Shown: one piece after another, positions 31,430 to 42,159 of the stretch
Layout of the letters: each line of letters starts with the position of its first letter
How positions within the stretch are numbered: position 1 is the first letter of the stretch
DNA from: Euglena gracilis
Lineage: Eukaryota > Euglenida > Euglenophyceae > Euglenales
Length of the DNA stretch: 64,000 bases
Reading direction: 5' to 3'
NCBI GenBank assembly: GCA_039621445.1
Contig: CP154956.1
Location: 12,151,443-12,215,442 of the forward strand
Notes under the pieces: generated by a model
What the model saw: the letters and a program-made list of their open reading frames with translations, nothing else
What the model was told of the DNA's origin: nothing
Database searches by the model: none
Program-made: the position numbers and the translations under genes

Positions 31430-34400
31430 GTGTTCCTCCTTCCTTTTCCAGGTTTCCTGGAAACCTGCACGAACATTTCAAAGCCTTTCCTCCTGAAAAC
31501 CACCGAATGGGCAAACAAATAAAAGGTTGGCCACCCAATCCTCCAACCTGCCACCAAATTTTTAAAAACCTGAAAATCCTTGTCCTTGAAAGGATTCCTC
31601 CATGATTGAAATCCCACAAGTCAACCCCAAGCAAGCAATGATTTCAAAAAATAAGCTTCAAAAAATGCTGGAAAGCCAATTTTCTGAAATGTCCACTACC
31701 GCTCCCCCCCCCCCCAACCCACGGGCTAAAGGACCCCTCAAATGCTCAAATAAGGGGTCAAATAGGGGGGGGGGGTCGGAAATTTGCCTCTGAGAGAGGG
31801 CAAAAAAATTTTCGGCGCCTTTGGCACCAAAAAAAATTCTTTCTCAGACCCAAATGCTCATTTAGGGGGGGGGGTTCAAATAGGGGGGGGGTGCAGGGCA
31901 GAACGGGAATCGGCCGAACAGCCAGGGTGGTGGGTGGGGGTGGGGGGTCGACCCCCCCCACCCCCTGCATGGTGGGTGGGGGGGGGGTAGTTTTTTTGAC
32001 CCATTTTGGGACCCATGTAGGGGGTCCCCTCAAAACCCCATTTTTTCACACCTTCCAAAAATTCAACATTTTCTGAAAATGTTGATTTTTGGGAGGTTTT
32101 TGAAGCAAAAAATGCCATTGGAAGTCCAAAAAAAAATTCAACAGAAAAATGTCAGTAAAATTTGACGCCGCCGACTTTGGGTCAAAACCGGGTCGAAAAA
32201 GTGGGAAAAAATCGAAATTTTTTTTTTGCCCGAAACAATGTTTTTTGGGCCTCCCGGACCCGGAAAAACTGTTTTCGAGCCGAAAATGAGCGTTTTTTGA
32301 CCCACCGGCGCCCTGTTTCTGGCACAAAACCCATGGATTTCAGGCAAAAGAGCTCCATGGAGTGGGCTGGTATGTATGAAGGGGTCAAGGGGTGGGTGCG
32401 CGCTTATTAAGAGCTCAGCACTATTCAAAACCTGGTTCAATTAGGGGGGGGGGTACCGTCAATTAGGGTGTGCTTCAGCACGGAATCCCCCCGGGCAGTC
32501 AATTAGGGGGGGGTTAAAAAGATTTTCCCCGGGGCGTTTGGTCATTTTGGGGGGGTCAATGAGGGGGGGGAGGTGGTATATAAGTCAATATAAGTCAAAT
32601 TTTGCACAAAAAGGACTCAGCCCTCCAAGTATATTGCCAACACAGAAGGGATTTTGTTATTTGAGGGGGGGGGTGCGGGGGGGGGGCGGAGCCCCCCCCC
32701 CCGCCTATGCCAAAGCGAGCCACAAAACGACTTAGCCCCCCGAGTATGATGCCAACACAGAAGGGATTTTGTTATTTGAGGCTCGGATGGGGGTGGAGGG
32801 GGGAGTTTTCAGCTGTCGTGATGCAGAATGCTTGCATTTCTAAAGGATTTTCATGTAATCCCTGTTTCGCCATTGGTTTTTTACCCCTCCGGACCCCATC
32901 AAGGGCCCACCGACCCCCCACCGACCAGGCACCTATGCCGACCGCAGCCGACCGCGGGTTTCAGGACTGTCATAGGTGGGGTGCCGACCGCAGCCGACCG
33001 CGCAACTTTTTTCCTAATTGTTGTCAATTTTTCAGTGAGAATGAGGAATTAGGCTCATTTTTATCCCAGATGTTGTGTTTTTTCTGGCTCATCTGGCTCA
33101 TGTTGTCACTTTTGGCCACTTTTGGCCATTTTTGGCCGCGTTTGTCCCCTTTTGGCCCATTTGTCACCATAATTCACCCATTTTTACCTATTTTGACATT
33201 TTTTGGCCACTTTTTGCCCACTTCTTGTAATTTTGGGCCATCTTGTCCTGCTCTTTGGCCATTTTGGGCCATTTTTGACCATTTAAAGCCATTTTCGCCC
33301 TTTTCTTTTGCTATTTTTGCCCATTTTTTGGTCTCTTTTTGGTCCAATTTGACCATTTTGAGCATTTTGCGCCAGTTTGTTGCCAAAAGTGAACAAAAGC
33401 TGCTAAAATGACCCAATTTGGCCAAAAGCAGGGTCATTTTGGGGCCATTTTTGGCTTTTTTTGGACCACTTTGGGCATTTTTTTTGTTATTTTTGTCTGC
33501 TTTTGGAACTTTTGGCCATTTTAACCATTTTTTGCCACTTTTAGGCCATTTTTAGGTCACATTTGACTGCTCTTCATGTCAAAAGCAACAAAAAGACGTT
33601 TACAGCTAACACGCGGAAACGATGGCCACGTAGCCTAGAATGATGGCCACCTTACCAAAAAATGTTTGCCTCATTGCCCAGAATGATGGCCACCAAGCCC
33701 AAAACTCTGGCCACCGAACGTGCCACTGGACCTGTAAATGTTGGCCACTTTTTCTGGAACTTGAAAATGTTGGCCTTTTTTTTGTTGTGTCGTATGTTGA
33801 ATGATCCTGTGTTCGCATGTCAAAATTTCACATAGAGGGCCATAGAGTGCAATTGTGTGTGCACATTGCAGTGGAACGGACCATCTTAACCCCCCCCCCC
33901 CGCATGTCAAAATTTCACATAGAGGGCCATAGAGTGCAATTGTGTGTGCACATTGCAGTGGAACGGACCATCTTAACCCCCCCCCCCCCGGGGCTATTAG
34001 AGTGCTCCAGGGGGCCTGGTTTTTTCTTTTCAGCCGCCCATCTTTTCCAATTTTAGCCGCCCATCTTTTCCAATTTTCAATTTTCAGTCCAGCGGCACCA
34101 GGGAATTGCGCCGAAATCGGGCCGTCGGGGCCGGATTCAGGGAGGGCATGCTTATTTTTCAGGAATAGGGTTAGGGTGAGGACTGGCACACTGCTGCCCG
34201 GCTTCTTTTCAGGGCGGTCCATAAGGGACGGGAAGTTTTTTTTTTTTGTTAAGGACCGCCCCTTAAGGACCGCCCCCCCGACCAAGGATCGACCGGGACT
34301 TGAACGGGGGTCGAAAACCAAAAAGTCGAAAAACGCATTTTTTGACGCTATGGGCGGATGGGCGATGTTCCAAAAGTGCCAGGAATCACTTTTTTTCCCG

Positions 34401-34600
34401 AAGTCGACCCGTTTCGGGCAAAATACGGCCACATTTCGGTCATGGATTTTCAAAAAAATTTCTCGGCTGTGCCGGGACGGGATTTTTTTTTTTTTTGCTT
34501 AAGGACCGCCCTGCTTCTTTTCTTCACTCTTCCCTCAGTTTTTTTTTCTCAATGCCTGTTCGAAGGCATTTTGGTTTGCGTCGTGGGCGCCTCAATGAAG
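31430..34600. other. long intron-like stretch with G/C tracts and repeats
   Basis: No coding sequence is recognised. It holds poly-G/poly-C runs (31707-32000, 32445-32720), an ~85-150-bp imperfect duplication around the phrase GCCAACACAGAAGGGATTTT (32634 and 32749), a T-rich TTTTGGCCA simple-sequence block (about 33070-33560), and an 87-bp tandem duplication. Confidence 0.4.
33814..33987. repeat. 87-bp exact tandem duplication
   Basis: The unit starting CGCATGTCAAAATTTCACAT occurs at 33814 and 33901, each ending in a poly-C run. The two copies are essentially identical, so the duplication is recent, or it could be an assembly duplication at the C run. Confidence 0.85.
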
Positions 34601-34681
34601 ACATTTGTTTTCAATGAGGCGGGCACTGTCCGTTTGTTGAACCCAGTTGTCTCGGGACCTGTGCATGGGTGCAAGATGAAA
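34601..34681 (+). CDS. possible exon of the unidentified host gene
   Basis: An 81-nt open segment (27 codons, FVFNEAGTVRLLNPVVSGPV) lies between ATGAAG| and ATGAAA|GTAGCA, phase 0 at both ends. The acceptor lacks a good pyrimidine tract and the distance to exon 3 is 3.2 kb, so this is tentative. Confidence 0.35.
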
Positions 34682-34837
34682 GTAGCAGAGAAAGCAGATG
34701 TTTATTTTTGACGACAAGGCAAGTTTTAAAAAAATCTGGCACAACACGTCACTACAAACATTTTTCTTAGAAAAATATTTTTTTATGAATGGAGGACTCT
34801 TTCAGTAGGTCTGACAAGGTTTCTTTGTATTAATTAA

Positions 34838-34959
34838 CATTCAAATATGTCGTATGTCATATCGTCACCAGGATGATAAAAAGAAGATTTTTGATTTTTT
34901 TTAAAAAATCTTCTTTTTTATCATCCTGGTGACGATATGACATATGACATATTTGAATG
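34838..34959. repeat. ~122-bp near-perfect palindrome
   Basis: Arms of about 56 nt (CATTCAAATATGTCGTATGT ... GATGATAAAAAGAAGATTTT and its reverse complement) surround an A/T-only centre at about 34894-34903. A one-base indel in the A run is the main mismatch. It would form a long hairpin in DNA or RNA. Confidence 0.9.
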
Positions 34960-35036
34960 GTGTTGCTCATACAACCATGTGCTTTGCACTTTTTGTAAAC
35001 TGTGTGCCAGGGAAAGATTTCACACCCATGATTGCA

Positions 35037-35205
35037 AGGTTGCTGTTTGTTGGACCCCCTCATATGCCTCTGACCAATTCAACTGGGCACCGTAGTCATG
35101 CACCAGCTCTGGAATGTTTGTTGCATTTGTGTTCCCTGACCCATGGCACTGCATAAAGGTCAATTTCTCCAGACGATTGTCGGGGCTCATTGCGGGAAAT
35201 TGGTG
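35037..35205 (+). other. possible coding segment with one in-frame TAG
   Basis: The frame reads VAVCWTPSYASDQFNWAP, then TAG, then SGMFVAFVFPDPWHCIKVNF and RRLSGLIAGNW to a TGA. The composition is protein-like and it lies between the possible exons of the host gene, but no splice solution is clear. Confidence 0.25.
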
Positions 35206-35848
35206 ATGGACCTTTTGGTGGTCGCTAGCGACCAAGTCTACTGACCATTGGTGGTCGGGCCGACCACCAATTTTAAGTCCACCCCCCCCCCCCTCTAAAA
35301 AGATTTTTCAGCCCCCCCCCCGAAAATTTTTTTTCATTCAAAAATGAAAGAGAATGACTCAAAACGCGAATTTAGTCGGCCTACGGCCTCCTCCGGGGGG
35401 GGGCCTGCCCCCCCCCCCCGTACCCCCCCCGCCCAAAATAACAAAATCCCCTCGGTTGTGCAAGGCAAAGATGGCCGAGTCGCGCTTCGTAATGAATGTA
35501 GTCTTGTGTGTGCAAGGCAGGGATGGCCGAGTCGCGCTCCCAGGCTTGTAAATGCTATGGTTTCATAGAACAGGCCCAAAGAGAAGATATTACCCGAAAA
35601 TTTTTGCAAATTGACCCCCGAATGGGGGTTTTGGAAGGCATTTGGGTGGGTTTTGAGTCATTTTTCTTTTATATTTGAATGAAAAATTTTTGGAGGGGGG
35701 GCTTAAAAATTTTTTAGAGGGGGGGGTGGACTTAAAATTGGTGGTCGGAGCGACTAGTCGCTCCGACCACCAATGGTCGCTAGCGACTTGTCGCTAGCGA
35801 CCCTAGCGACTAGTCGCTAGCGACCACCAAAAAGTCCATCACCAATTT
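35197..35848. mobile_element. foldback element with ~170-bp inverted arms
   Basis: The left arm (35197-35365) and right arm (about 35640-35848) are inverted copies: AAATTGGTGATGGAC...GGTGGTCGCTAGCGACC, GACCACCAATTTTAAGTCCA, a poly-C block, then a CATTCAAA/AATGACTCAAAA box. The centre carries a GC module (GTCGGCCTACGGCCTCCTCC) and two ~40-bp direct repeats (GCAAGGCA..GATGGCCGAGTCG). There is no ORF of its own. Non-autonomous. Confidence 0.75.
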
Positions 35849-35899
35849 CTCGCTCGGGGCCGATTGTTGGAAGTTTTTTCAGTTCTATTGAATGACACA

Positions 35900-36380
35900 C
35901 ATTCAGGTCCCAGTGGCCATGGTTTTTAGGTCCAGGGGCCCCTATTTTTAGGTCACGTGGGCACTATTTTTAGGTTCCGTGGCCGCAGTTTTCGGTCCAG
36001 TGGCCATCGTTCTAGGGCTAGTGGCCCTGCTTCTCAGGTCGGGTGGCCATCATTTATCCCGTTAGCTGTAAAGCGGCCTGAAAGTGGCCAGAAGTGGGTG
36101 AAAATGACCAACAGCAGAGAAAAGTGGTCAAAGTGGGTTAAAGAGGCCAAAAGTGGTCAAAAGAGGTCAAAGCAAAGCAAAAGCTGGCCAAAGCCCAGCA
36201 AAAAGTGGGCAAAAGCAACAAAAGTGACCAAAAGAAAGCAAAAGAATAAATAATGGGCAAAGGCAGCAAAAATCGACCAAAAGTTGGCAACAGTGACCAA
36301 AAGCAGTCCAAAACATCAAAAACTGGCCAAAAGCAGCGAAAAGTGGCCAAAAGTCGGCAACAGTGGATGTGATTGTGATA
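35900..36380. repeat. A-rich AAAGTGGCCAAAAG block, inverted relative to 33070-33760
   Basis: The block consists of AAAGTGGCC / AAAAGTGGTC variants, complementary to the TTTTGGCCA block at 33070-33560. The flanks also match inverted: GTTAGCTGTAAAGC here versus TTTACAGCTAACAC near 33600, with TGGCCATC/GATGGCCA runs. The repeat is imperfect and long. Confidence 0.6.
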
Positions 36381-38714
36381 TGTGCTCATTTTTTGTTGGC
36401 CTGCCCCCCACCTACAGCCAACTACTTTGCCGACCGCTGCCGACGGCAGCCGACCGCGGGCTAAAATTTGGAATCTGTCATAGGTGCTTGCCACCGACCA
36501 AAGATTTCCATCTGAGGGTGTTCCTGTTGGTGTAAGGCATTTATTTGGACCCATCCGGACCGTTTCCGGGTGGTTTGGACCCGCCACAGACCATTTTTAT
36601 GACCACCGACTAGCCACCGACTAGTTTGCATACAATTTTCTTCATAAAAAGTCGGCGAGACTGGCCCGTAACTACATTAGAGTGGGTGGTCGGCCGACTA
36701 ATCCGCCGACCACCCACTACCCCCCCCCCCCGTCTCGCCGACTAGCTGCCGACCAAGCCCAGTCGGCCGACCAGTTGGGTGGTCGGCCGACTAGTCGGCC
36801 GACCACCCAGGACCCCCCCCCCCCCAGTCTACCGCCTAGAGCCGCAAGGATGGCCAAAACGCGCCCCCCAACAAACTCCCTTAGTCGGCCTACGGCCTCC
36901 TCCAGGGGGGGGGGGCTGCCGCCCAGGGATGGATGGGAAGCCCTTCGGTATTGAGGTAGGTGGTAGGGGGGGCCCCCTGGGGGGGTAAGGGGTCCGGACC
37001 ACCCCCCCCCCCCCTAGATGTTGGGAGGGGGGGTCCGGACCCCCAGGGATGGATGGGAAGCCCTTCGGTATTGAGGTAGGTGGTAGGGGGGGGGGTCCCG
37101 ACCACCCCCCCCCCCTGGGGGGGTAAGGTGGTAGGGGGGGGCCCGGACAAGCCCCCCCCCCTACACGTGGGGAGGGAGGGTCCGGACCAGGGTTCCATAT
37201 AAGGAGGGCGTACATGGTTTGGGTGGGGGGGTGTCCCCCCCCCACCCCCCCCCCCCCTCCTGGCCCGCAGGGGGGGGGTCCGGACCACCCCCCCCCCACC
37301 TGCAAGGGGGGTCCGGACCGACCCTCGGGGGCGAAAATTGACCCCTTCGCGCCAAAATTTTTTTGCATTTTTGGCACATTTTTGCCCAAAAAGTGCCCAA
37401 AATGGCACTTTTGGTCGTTTTGGGGGGTCAAAAATTTTCGGCCCGGCGCTTTGCGCCGGGCCGAAATTCAGCCACCCTGACCGCGCACCTGTTAAGGGGG
37501 GGGGGGGTGTCGCCCCCCCAACCCCCCCCCCTCCTGGCCCGCAGGGGGGGGTCCGGACCACCCCCCCCCCCACCTGTCCTTATATCGAACCCTGGTCCGG
37601 ACCCCCCCACCCCCCCCCTCCTTGACAGGTGCCAAAAATAGCAGAAAATTTTCTTCCGGCGCTGCGCGCCGGAAAATGAGCAAAAAAACACCCCTTTTGC
37701 TGATTTTTGGCCATATTGCCCATTTTTTGATGTGTTGGTGTTTTCCCCCAAAAACATGTTCAAAAAAATTCAAAAAATGAGCATTTTTGGATCGATTTTC
37801 AAAGAAAAATCAGGGGTTTTTGACCGATTTTGACCCAATTTCCGGCCCTTTGCCCGTCCATGAAATCGAAAAAATTTCGGCCCCCCCTCAGTTTCGAGGT
37901 AGGAGGGGGGGTCCGACCCCCCCCCCCCCCTCAAGGCTTCCCATCCATCCCTGCTGCCGCCCCCCTCCCGGACCCCCCCCCCTCCCGCCCAAAATAACAA
38001 TATCCCCTTGTGTGTGCAAGGCAAGGGTGGACAAAACGCGCACCGTAATAAAATCCTTTTGTGTGTCTGCAAGGCTAGGATGGCCAAAACGCGCCCCCCA
38101 ACAAACCCCCTTTGTGCTAACTTAGTCGGCCTACGGCCTCCTTCGGGGGGGGGGGGGGGCTGCCGCCCCCCTCCCGGACCCCCCCCTCCCGCCCAAAACT
38201 AACCGTATCCCTAACCCTAACTCTAACCCTAAATCCCTAACCGCCCGGACCGCGCCATTGCTTAGGGGCACCCCCCCCCCCTGGCCGGCAGGGGGGGTCC
38301 GGACCCCCCTCAACTGTCCTTATGTCAAACCCTGCCCGCATCTTTTGATACGAAAACTGTGTTCAGAACGCCGGTTCGGGTGTGAAGCCGTGTTCCTGAA
38401 CGCCGGGGAAAATTTACACCCTGGGACTCCAGTAACCCCAGGGCAGGATGATGGGGGGGGCGTCCTCCAAACACTTTTTTTTCCTGTGAGTTTTTCATAG
38501 AATGTGCTGGGACGGGAAGTTTTTTTCCTTGTCAAAGTTGGGTGACGCCACAGGGCCCCCCAACGCCCAAAATTTGCCATTTTCAAGGGAAAATTGGCTT
38601 GGTCGGCATGCACCGGGGATGGGGGAGTGCGTGCCATGGGCAGGCCCCAACAGACCCCCTCCCCTCTCGTTAGCTGCAAAATTGGAAAGCTGAGCACATG
38701 ATTCTGTGTTTCAG
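36381..38714. repeat. GC-tract repeat field, no gene
   Basis: Several modules recur: GTCGGCCTACGGCCTCC + poly-G (36886, 38121; also 35372), CTGGCCCGCAGGGGGG + TCCGGACC (about 37260, 37535, 38281), a ~55-bp duplication (CAGGGATGGATGGGAAGCCC at about 36922 and 37042), and GGTCGGCCGACTAGTCGGCC palindromes at 36690-36810. The Pro/Gly-rich ORFs here are translations of poly-C and poly-G and are not genes. Confidence 0.6.
38201..38242 (-). repeat. short interstitial telomere-like repeat
   Basis: CCCTAACCCTAA-type units (with CTCTAA and AAATCCCTAA variants) correspond to degenerate TTAGGG repeats on the minus strand, the vertebrate-type motif also reported for Euglena telomeres. Only about five units are present. 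Confidence 0.6.
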
Positions 38715-38927
38715 GTGTACAACGGAGTTTGGCAAGGTGGCAAAGATTCCTGGAAGCGGGACAGCGCCAAGCCAGAGCTGACCGCTCCATTCCACAGCCC
38801 CATCTGGTACCGCAACATGTTCATTGTGAAGAACGCGGATCAGCTGGTAGAGCATTTTGGGGAGAACTTGTCAGATGAGACCTGGCAAGAGGTCCGAAAG
38901 GAACACCTGCGCAGGGCAGTTTTGGAG
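38715..38927 (+). CDS. possible downstream exon of the unidentified host gene
   Basis: After GTGTTTCAG| the frame VYNGVWQGGKDSWKRDSAKP ... PIWYRNMFIVKNADQLVEHF ... RRAVLE is open and protein-like. The donor is either GAG|GTCTCC (71 codons, phase 0) or CCCAG|GTTGTT at 38949 (phase 1). It fits the aromatic-rich character of exons 1-3. No family is recognised. Confidence 0.5.
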
Positions 38928-38949
38928 GTCTCCGGTCCGAGATTCCCAG

Positions 38950-41270
38950 GTTGTTGCCAGCATTTTTTTTTGCTAGGTTGCGATAGAAGGGTGAAATTTT
39001 TTGACAGGAAGGAAATTTTTTTGATTTATATTGTATTTCAATGGTTTGTCAAATGGACCAGGTTTTATCTTTCCAGTTGGGTAACCCCCCGCCTCATAAT
39101 TGACCCCCCCATAATTGAGAAAGGGGTGGAACTATCATGATAATTTTTTGTTTGTTGTAATTGTTGATGGTCCAAGGTTGCTCAAATGGAGACATTAAGC
39201 ATGGTTGGATGGGGCATTCCAAGGGCTTCATTTTTGGTCTTCAGAAATATCCGGAGCAGGCTTGTGTTTAGTCGGGTGCCTGCCCCACTGCAGGCACCCC
39301 ATAGCACCCGATCCGACACCCCCCCCCCCCGGGGGTGGGGTTTTTGGGGTGCCTGCCCATAGCAGGCACCCCCCTCCGACCTTCGGCGCCCGGAAAAGGC
39401 CATTTTCAATGAGAATTTTCTGGGTCCCCCCGGGCAGGCACCCTATAGCACCGTCGGTAAGCACAAGCATGATCCGGAGACTCACAGCAGTCAGAATAAG
39501 GATGGGCGATATCAAAGTAGGGCAGAGCGGTCGTTTTTGGAGCGCCAACCTTGGATTCCAGCAAAAAATGGCTCCACGGCCAGCCCGAGTTATGATTATT
39601 TTAAGCCCCCAAATCTTCACTGTTTTGGCCTGCTTTGCCGCCGTTTTTACGGCCATTTCGGAGTCAAAAAGGTCGAAAATTTCAAAGAAGTTGGGGGAAC
39701 AGGGGCTTTTTTATGTCATGGACCCCAGAGGGTTGGGTCCGGGGTAGGGGGGGGTCCCACCCTAAAAGTATATCCCCAGGGGATATATTTTTTCCTGTTT
39801 TTGGCATTTTCCGTTGATTTTTTGGCCATTTTCAGGGAAAATGGAGTGGGTCCCCCCGGGACCCCCCCCCCAGTCTTTAAAAAAGCCCTTCTTGGGGAAT
39901 CCAAGGAACGGGGACCTGAAACAAAGCCCTCTATCGCCCGTTCAGGCCTCCCGGGCCGGTTGCGTGCCCTGGCGGCCTGAATATACAACCCGTTTTGGCT
40001 GTTTTCGGGCCATTTTTTGGGTTAAAATTTCTCCAAAAACGGTGGGGAATGAAGGAAATGAGTGAGTCCAGAACATACAATTGCTTACCGACCCCCGGGG
40101 GGGGGGGAGGGGGGGTCACTCCACTTTTTTAAAAACCAGTCAGTCACTCATTTTCAAAAAATTGCCAGTCACTACCCCCCCCCCCCGGGGGGGTCGGCCA
40201 CTCAGAAAAACGGCCACTTTCCAGTCACTTTAGGCCATTTTAGGCCCAAAAAAATTTTCCGGCGCCTTCGGCGCCGGGGTCACTCAAGCCACTTTTGCCC
40301 ACTCCTGGCCGACCCCCCCCCCCCAGGGGGGAGGGGGTCCGGGCCAAAAACCAGTCAGTCACTCTGAAAAAACCAGTCACCCACCCCCCCCCGGGGGGTG
40401 GAGTCGGTCAGTGCTTAAGCAATTGTCTGGTCCAGAAATACCAGGTGGAAATGTGTTTTTGATGTGGTTTTTTTGGCTGGTTTTCTTTCAAAAAAATCCA
40501 AAATGCCTTGAGGGAACCCAAGACAACCCAACCAAGGAAAAGGGGATTTTTCTGGTAATTTGCGCCCAGCAAACCAACAAAATGCAGTTTGGGGTTAATG
40601 ATGATTTTGAAAATACCGTCACCCAGACTGGCCCTTTCAGGTTTTTCGGGCGACCTCCCCCCCAGATTGTCCCCCCAGACTGGCCCTTATCTGGGAGACC
40701 CCCCCCCAAATTGGACCTTTCGAGGTCCGTGCCTCGAAAGGGCCAATCTGAAGGGGGGGTCAGGGCATAAATTCAATCGAAGAATTGCAAACGGTGGGTG
40801 AAACAATGTTGTGTGTTTGGAGTGCAGGAAGGAAGCCTGGTGAATTTTGAAGATTAAACCCACACTTGAAATTCGCCCTGGTTTCGGCTTTCCATGAGAG
40901 GTTCCACAAAGACTACTCATTCGCATGATTATCAACGTGGCTTTGTAAACTACCTCAAAGGTGAAGATCCTTGCACATCAGGATTCTCAATCCAGTGAGA
41001 TTCACTTGAAAGCGCTGCACACATGAATGAACATGAGAAGGACAGGAGTTGTCTGAAAATCCGGGGTCAGGGCAGAATGGGAATGGGACCCACCCCCTGA
41101 ACGGGGAGGATGGACCCCAAATCGGGTTGTTTTTTTTGGGTGGCACCCGTTTTCTCAGGTTTTTTTTGGCGGGACCTTGGCACCTTGGACGGTTTTTTCA
41201 CACATTCCGAAATTTCAACAACAAAAATAAATAACACCAGGGCTTCTTTGCACTTTTCAAGTGAGCGCGA
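38950..41270. other. intron-like / 3' region with GC tracts; possible last exon near 40829
   Basis: Open fragments such as HGWMGHSKGFIFGLQKYPEQ (about 39196-39255) and EGSLVNFED-stop after TTGGAGTGCAG| (40829-40858) may be terminal exons. The rest has poly-G/C runs, CACTC/CAGTCACT repeats (40110-40400) and an inverted pair GGTAAGCA (39456) / TGCTTACC (40082). There is no other gene before the array. Confidence 0.3.
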
Positions 41271-41424
41271 GCTTCCCCCGGCATTCACGGAGGTGGGCGG
41301 AACGTGCCAGGCGCTGTCACGCGACCGTGCGGGAAAGGGTGTGGCGGACTTTGTAATTCACGGCGGACATCTTCTGAACGTCCGCCCTCACGCATCAAAG
41401 GGGGGGACCTTTACACCGAGGGGG

Positions 41425-41431
41425 AAAAAAA
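41425..41431 (-). terminator. Pol III terminator of 5S copy 1 (T7)
   Basis: Seven T on the minus strand directly after the 5S 3' end (GTACGC-TTTTTTT-CCCCC), the standard RNA polymerase III stop. The same run follows nearly every copy; lengths are given per copy. The SL RNA gene has no such T run: it is followed by A-rich sequence (CATACAAAAACAAAAG). Confidence 0.85.
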
Positions 41432-41549
41432 GCGTACAGCACCCAGTGTTCCCAAGTGGTCGCCCACCTCAGTACTAACTGGGCCTGACCAGGCTTAACT
41501 TCTGAAATCGAACGGGTTCAGGTGTATTCCCGGTAGTATGGCCGTACGC
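41432..41549 (-). rRNA. 5S rRNA, copy 1
   Basis: The minus strand reads GCGTACGGCCATACTACC ... GGTGCTGTACGC, 118 nt. Helix I closes between the ends (GCGTAC with GTACGC). The internal control region (AGTTAAGCCTGGTCAGGCCC around the A box and GTACTGAGGTGGGCGACC around the C box) is typical of eukaryotic 5S genes bound by TFIIIA. The product is the 5S RNA of the large ribosomal subunit. T7 terminator. First copy of the array. Confidence 0.98.
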
Positions 41550-41747
41550 AACAGCCTATGCGTCCGCTGCGCATGAGGCCCCAGGGGGGGGGGGGCAGGG
41601 GAGTCGGTTTCACCAGCCTTTTCTGGTTGCCAAAAAAAAAAACGACCCACTTTCAAGGGAGAGAGACAGACCGGGAAGGAGACCAGCAGGACCGAGCGAG
41701 AGAGGCAGAGACTCACCCCTCGCTTTTTCTTTTGTTTTTGTATGTGA

Positions 41748-41848
41748 AGGATGGCGTTGCCGCCTCCAAAAATTGGAAGCCATGGAGACTTCCTTGTCCA
41801 CAAAGGTGGAACGAGTATATACCGAAAAAAAATAGACACTCAGAAAGT
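41748..41848 (-). ncRNA. spliced-leader RNA, copy 1
   Basis: The 26-nt leader exon occupies 41823-41848 (ACTTTCTGAGTGTCTA, T8, CG), followed by the splice donor GTATATACTC. The intron part folds into TCCACCTTTGTGGA-type stems, then an Sm site (CCAATTTTTGG, plus-strand 41766-41776) and a 3' hairpin GGCG-GCAA-CGCC (41753-41764). The length of ~101 nt agrees with euglenid SL RNA. It donates the capped leader to pre-mRNAs by trans-splicing in the nucleus. The 3' end is set by analogy (uncertain by a few nt). Confidence 0.97.
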
Positions 41849-42041
41849 GTACGCAGCCATGGGCAGCGGGCGGACAAGGAGCTTCCCCCGGCATTCACGG
41901 AGGTGGGTGGAACGTGCCAGGCGCTGTCACGCGACCGTGCGGGAAAGGGTGTGGCGGACTTTGTAATTCACGGCGGACATCTTCTGAACGTCCGCCCTCA
42001 CGCCGTAAAGGGGGCACCCTTTACACCGAGGGGGAAAAAAA

Positions 42042-42159
42042 GCGTACAGCACCCAGTGTTCCCAAGTGGTCGCCCACCTCAGTACTAACTGGGCCTGACC
42101 AGGCTTAACTTCTGAAATCGAACGGGTTCAGGTGTATTCCCGGTAGTATGGCCGTACGC
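42042..42159 (-). rRNA. 5S rRNA, copy 2
   Basis: Consensus sequence, T7 terminator. The spacer beside it has CGCCGTAAAGGGGGCACC instead of the usual CGCATCAAAGGGGGGGACC. Confidence 0.97.

Noticed and set aside
33054-33437. Lys/Trp- or Phe-rich ORFs in the TTTTGGCCA block
   Set aside because: Simple-sequence translation (repeats of FGHF / KWSK type), not a gene.
34944-35156. 70-codon ORF with CCT/CAT-rich translation
   Set aside because: It starts inside the palindrome arm; another frame gives a more protein-like product, so this frame is not supported.
36682-37773. Gly/Pro-rich ORFs of up to 227 codons
   Set aside because: They are products of poly-G and poly-C runs in several frames at once; no start context, domain or codon signal.
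41748-41848. Dinoflagellate or kinetoplastid spliced leader
   Set aside because: The leader sequence matches the euglenid form (T8 then CG), not the dinoflagellate GTAGCCATTTTGGCTCAAG type or the ~39-nt kinetoplastid type.
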